NCBI GenBank assembly: GCA_964537685.1
Contig: CAZICM010000018.1
Span: 100,236 to 164,235, forward strand
Source of the DNA: CAZICM01 sp964537685
GTDB lineage: Bacteria; Myxococcota_A; Polyangia; Polyangiales; Polyangiaceae
DNA: 64,000 nt
Reading direction: 5' to 3'
In this document: in pieces, positions 62,798 to 64,000 of the stretch
Position numbering within the stretch: position 1 is the first letter of the stretch
Layout of the letters: each line of letters starts with the position of its first letter
Translations under genes and position numbers: made by a program
Notes under the pieces: model-generated
The model's database searches: none
The model's input: only the letters and a program-made list of their open reading frames with translations
Told to the model about the DNA's origin: nothing

Positions 62798-63438
62798 GCT
62801 GGACCGCCTTTTGAATTGTTTTTTGCCGCCGAAAGCGTGGCTTCAAATACCTTGGGATAGGTTCCACATCTGCACAAATTGCCGCTCACTGCCGCTTTGA
62901 CTTCGGCGATACCGGGATTGGGCGCGCGTTTCAAAAGGGCGGCGCAGCTCATGATCATTCCCGGCGTGCAGTAGCCGCATTGAAGGGCGTCGTGCTCGAT
63001 AAACGCCTGCTGTACAGGATGAAGCTGTTCTCCGCTCGACAAGCCTTCAATGGTCGTGACCGCGCGCTTTCCAACATCGAGGGCGAAGGTCATGCAGGCG
63101 CATACAGGCGTGCCATCGAGCCATACCGTGCATGCACCGCACGCGCCCCGATCGCAGCCGATTTTGGTGCCTGTCATCCCAAGCTCAAAACGCAACGCTT
63201 CGGCCAGGGTTGCGCGGGGTTCGATGTCAAGATGTTTTTGAACGCCGTTGATGGTGAGCGTTACCGGCACGCGCCCCGGGCCGAGTACAGGAGCTGCTTC
63301 TGTTTCGGGCGAAGAGGCTGGTTTGCAGGCCGGAAGCGTAACCGCGGCGGCGGTGATGCCCGTGCCGAGCAAAAATCCCCGGCGCTTTACTTTGAGGTCG
63401 GCGCTATTGGGTTCGTCTTCGTTTTTGGGCTTGGTCAT
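62794..63438 (-). CDS. Molybdenum hydroxylase 2Fe-2S subunit with Tat/lipoprotein signal
   Basis: 214 residues from the ATG at 63438 (GGA about 8 nt upstream). It starts with a Tat signal (VKRRGFLLGTGITAAAVTL) ending in the lipobox LPAC, so it may be exported folded and then lipidated. Residues 60-140 are a plant-ferredoxin cluster (CDRGACGACTVWLDGTPVC), and 155-205 a second cluster (CGYCTPGMIMSC and CRCG). First gene of the operon. The export of the whole enzyme by hitchhiking on this subunit is known for the YagTSR enzyme of E. coli. Confidence 0.9.
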   Translation of the reverse strand: MTKPKNEDEPNSADLKVKRRGFLLGTGITAAAVTLPACKPASSPETEAAPVLGPGRVPVTLTINGVQKHLDIEPRATLAEALRFELGMTGTKIGCDRGACGACTVWLDGTPVCACMTFALDVGKRAVTTIEGLSSGEQLHPVQQAFIEHDALQCGYCTPGMIMSCAALLKRAPNPGIAEVKAAVSGNLCRCGTYPKVFEATLSAAKNNSKGGPA

Positions 63439-63523
63439 ACGGCGCTTCCACAAAAGATCGAAGCGCGAGGCTTTTCAACAACTTTGATGGTGCGCGTTGA
63501 GATTCAAATGCCGGGAGGGCGGC

Positions 63524-64000
63524 TTAGTTAACAACTTGGGTCTTGCAGCCGAGCAGAATTTGCACTTTGGCGCTCGCGCTCTTTTTGATGGCTTGGCAGC
63601 TCGCATCGCAGAAAATAATGCGCTTCGGATTCGCGGCATTGTCGTACTTCCAGCCTTCGCCGGCGCAGGAAGCGTCCTGAGCCAGCACAACATCAGGCAT
63701 TCCATTGAGCGATAAGAGCACGTTGACAAATCCAGGATCGACTTCGCCGCCCGATACTTTCGCGGGGATTTCATATTCACAGGGCAAAGCCTGGCCGCGC
63801 ACTTTGGAAAGCGCATTCTGGAATTCGGTTTGAACATTGGCCGCGCCTACAAAAATGCCTTGTCCCGTGCCTCCCGCGGCCGCCACGAGATTGGCAAAGA
63901 CTTGATCGACGCCTGGAAGGCCAATCACAAAGGTGCGCACGGAAGGCTTGAAATTAAGCCCTGTCGCGGCGAGATCGGCAATCGCTTGAGGATCTTCAGG
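63524..64000 (-). CDS. Von Willebrand A domain protein, copy 2 (partial, C-terminal end)
   Basis: The frame enters from the right edge and ends at 63524; 158 codons are seen. RTFVIGLPGVDQVFANLVAA is the last strand of a VWA domain, matching FVIGFALGTDTGNMDQF of the protein at 48150-49340. The part after it, with VDPGFVNVLLSLNGMPDVVL, WKYDNAANPKRIIFCDASC and VQILLGCKT, lines up with the C-terminal segment of that protein (VDEIYVFFDN, WDYDAATNQVTFYGQYC, VDIVFSC). So it is a paralogue. The N-terminus, including any lipobox, is off the window. Confidence 0.8.
   Translation of the reverse strand, partial: PEDPQAIADLAATGLNFKPSVRTFVIGLPGVDQVFANLVAAAGGTGQGIFVGAANVQTEFQNALSKVRGQALPCEYEIPAKVSGGEVDPGFVNVLLSLNGMPDVVLAQDASCAGEGWKYDNAANPKRIIFCDASCQAIKKSASAKVQILLGCKTQVVN

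Noticed and set aside
1..64000. CRISPR array, tRNA or rRNA gene, prophage, transposase, polyketide or peptide synthetase cluster, anti-phage system
   Set aside because: No repeat-spacer pattern, no cloverleaf or rRNA stretch, and no recombinase or defence gene was seen on either strand by reading.

Overview
This window reads as a stretch of chromosome from a myxobacterium (phylum Myxococcota), probably a lineage with only moderately high GC. The clearest marker is the Kelch protein at 15661-17757, which ends in a MYXO-CTERM type tag (Cys-Gly-Cys, one hydrophobic helix, then an Arg cluster). Supporting marks are the very high density of outer-membrane lipoproteins (19 of about 49 genes have a lipobox), Gly/Ser/Thr-rich linkers right after the lipidated Cys, a protein with an AgmX/TonB-type C-terminal domain, a tetratricopeptide protein with a carried membrane tail, and a large hybrid histidine kinase. 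I see no rRNA, tRNA, CRISPR array, prophage or transposase gene.

Layout. 1-6.7 kb: the end of an unknown gene, a CapA-like lipoprotein, a DUF1295 membrane protein, a three-haem lipoprotein, three small Cys-rich lipoproteins, a PlsC-type acyltransferase and a STAS-like protein. 6.7-15.5 kb: a 1,116-residue VIT/VWA/AgmX/DUF2135 lipoprotein, two more lipoproteins, a roughly 150-bp palindromic element, and a fusion of a Xi-class glutathione transferase to seven IPT/TIG domains. 15.6-22.8 kb: the Kelch/MYXO-CTERM protein, then a tight four-gene export operon (two single-haem lipoproteins, a third lipoprotein, and a Tat-exported DUF1501-like protein) closed by a strong terminator. 22.8-31.6 kb: a DTW-domain tRNA-modifying enzyme, a small STAS-like protein, a radical SAM protein with a lipoprotein partner, the glycolate oxidase operon glcDEF, and a thioredoxin-CcdA fusion.

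31.7-49.3 kb: a tetratricopeptide protein, two large propeller-like lipoproteins, a coiled-coil protein beside a GAF-GAF-kinase-REC-REC hybrid histidine kinase, an SH3b protein, a VanW protein, a PAP2 phosphatase, an alpha/beta hydrolase, another small Cys-rich lipoprotein and a VWA lipoprotein. 49.6-64 kb: a MacAB-like exporter (adaptor, permease, ATPase) followed by a TonB-like protein, facing a probable five-gene operon that encodes a three-subunit molybdenum hydroxylase with a Tat/lipoprotein iron-sulfur subunit, a small Cys-containing protein and a 1.6-kDa-residue-class (about 1,600 residues) alpha-2-macroglobulin-like protein without a thioester. The window ends inside a second VWA lipoprotein related to the one at 48150-49340.

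The overall picture is of envelope and surface biology: exported redox proteins carrying c-type haem or molybdenum, cell-surface beta-propeller and VWA adhesin-like lipoproteins, and a few cytoplasmic metabolic genes. Domain names are assigned by reading motifs, not by database search.
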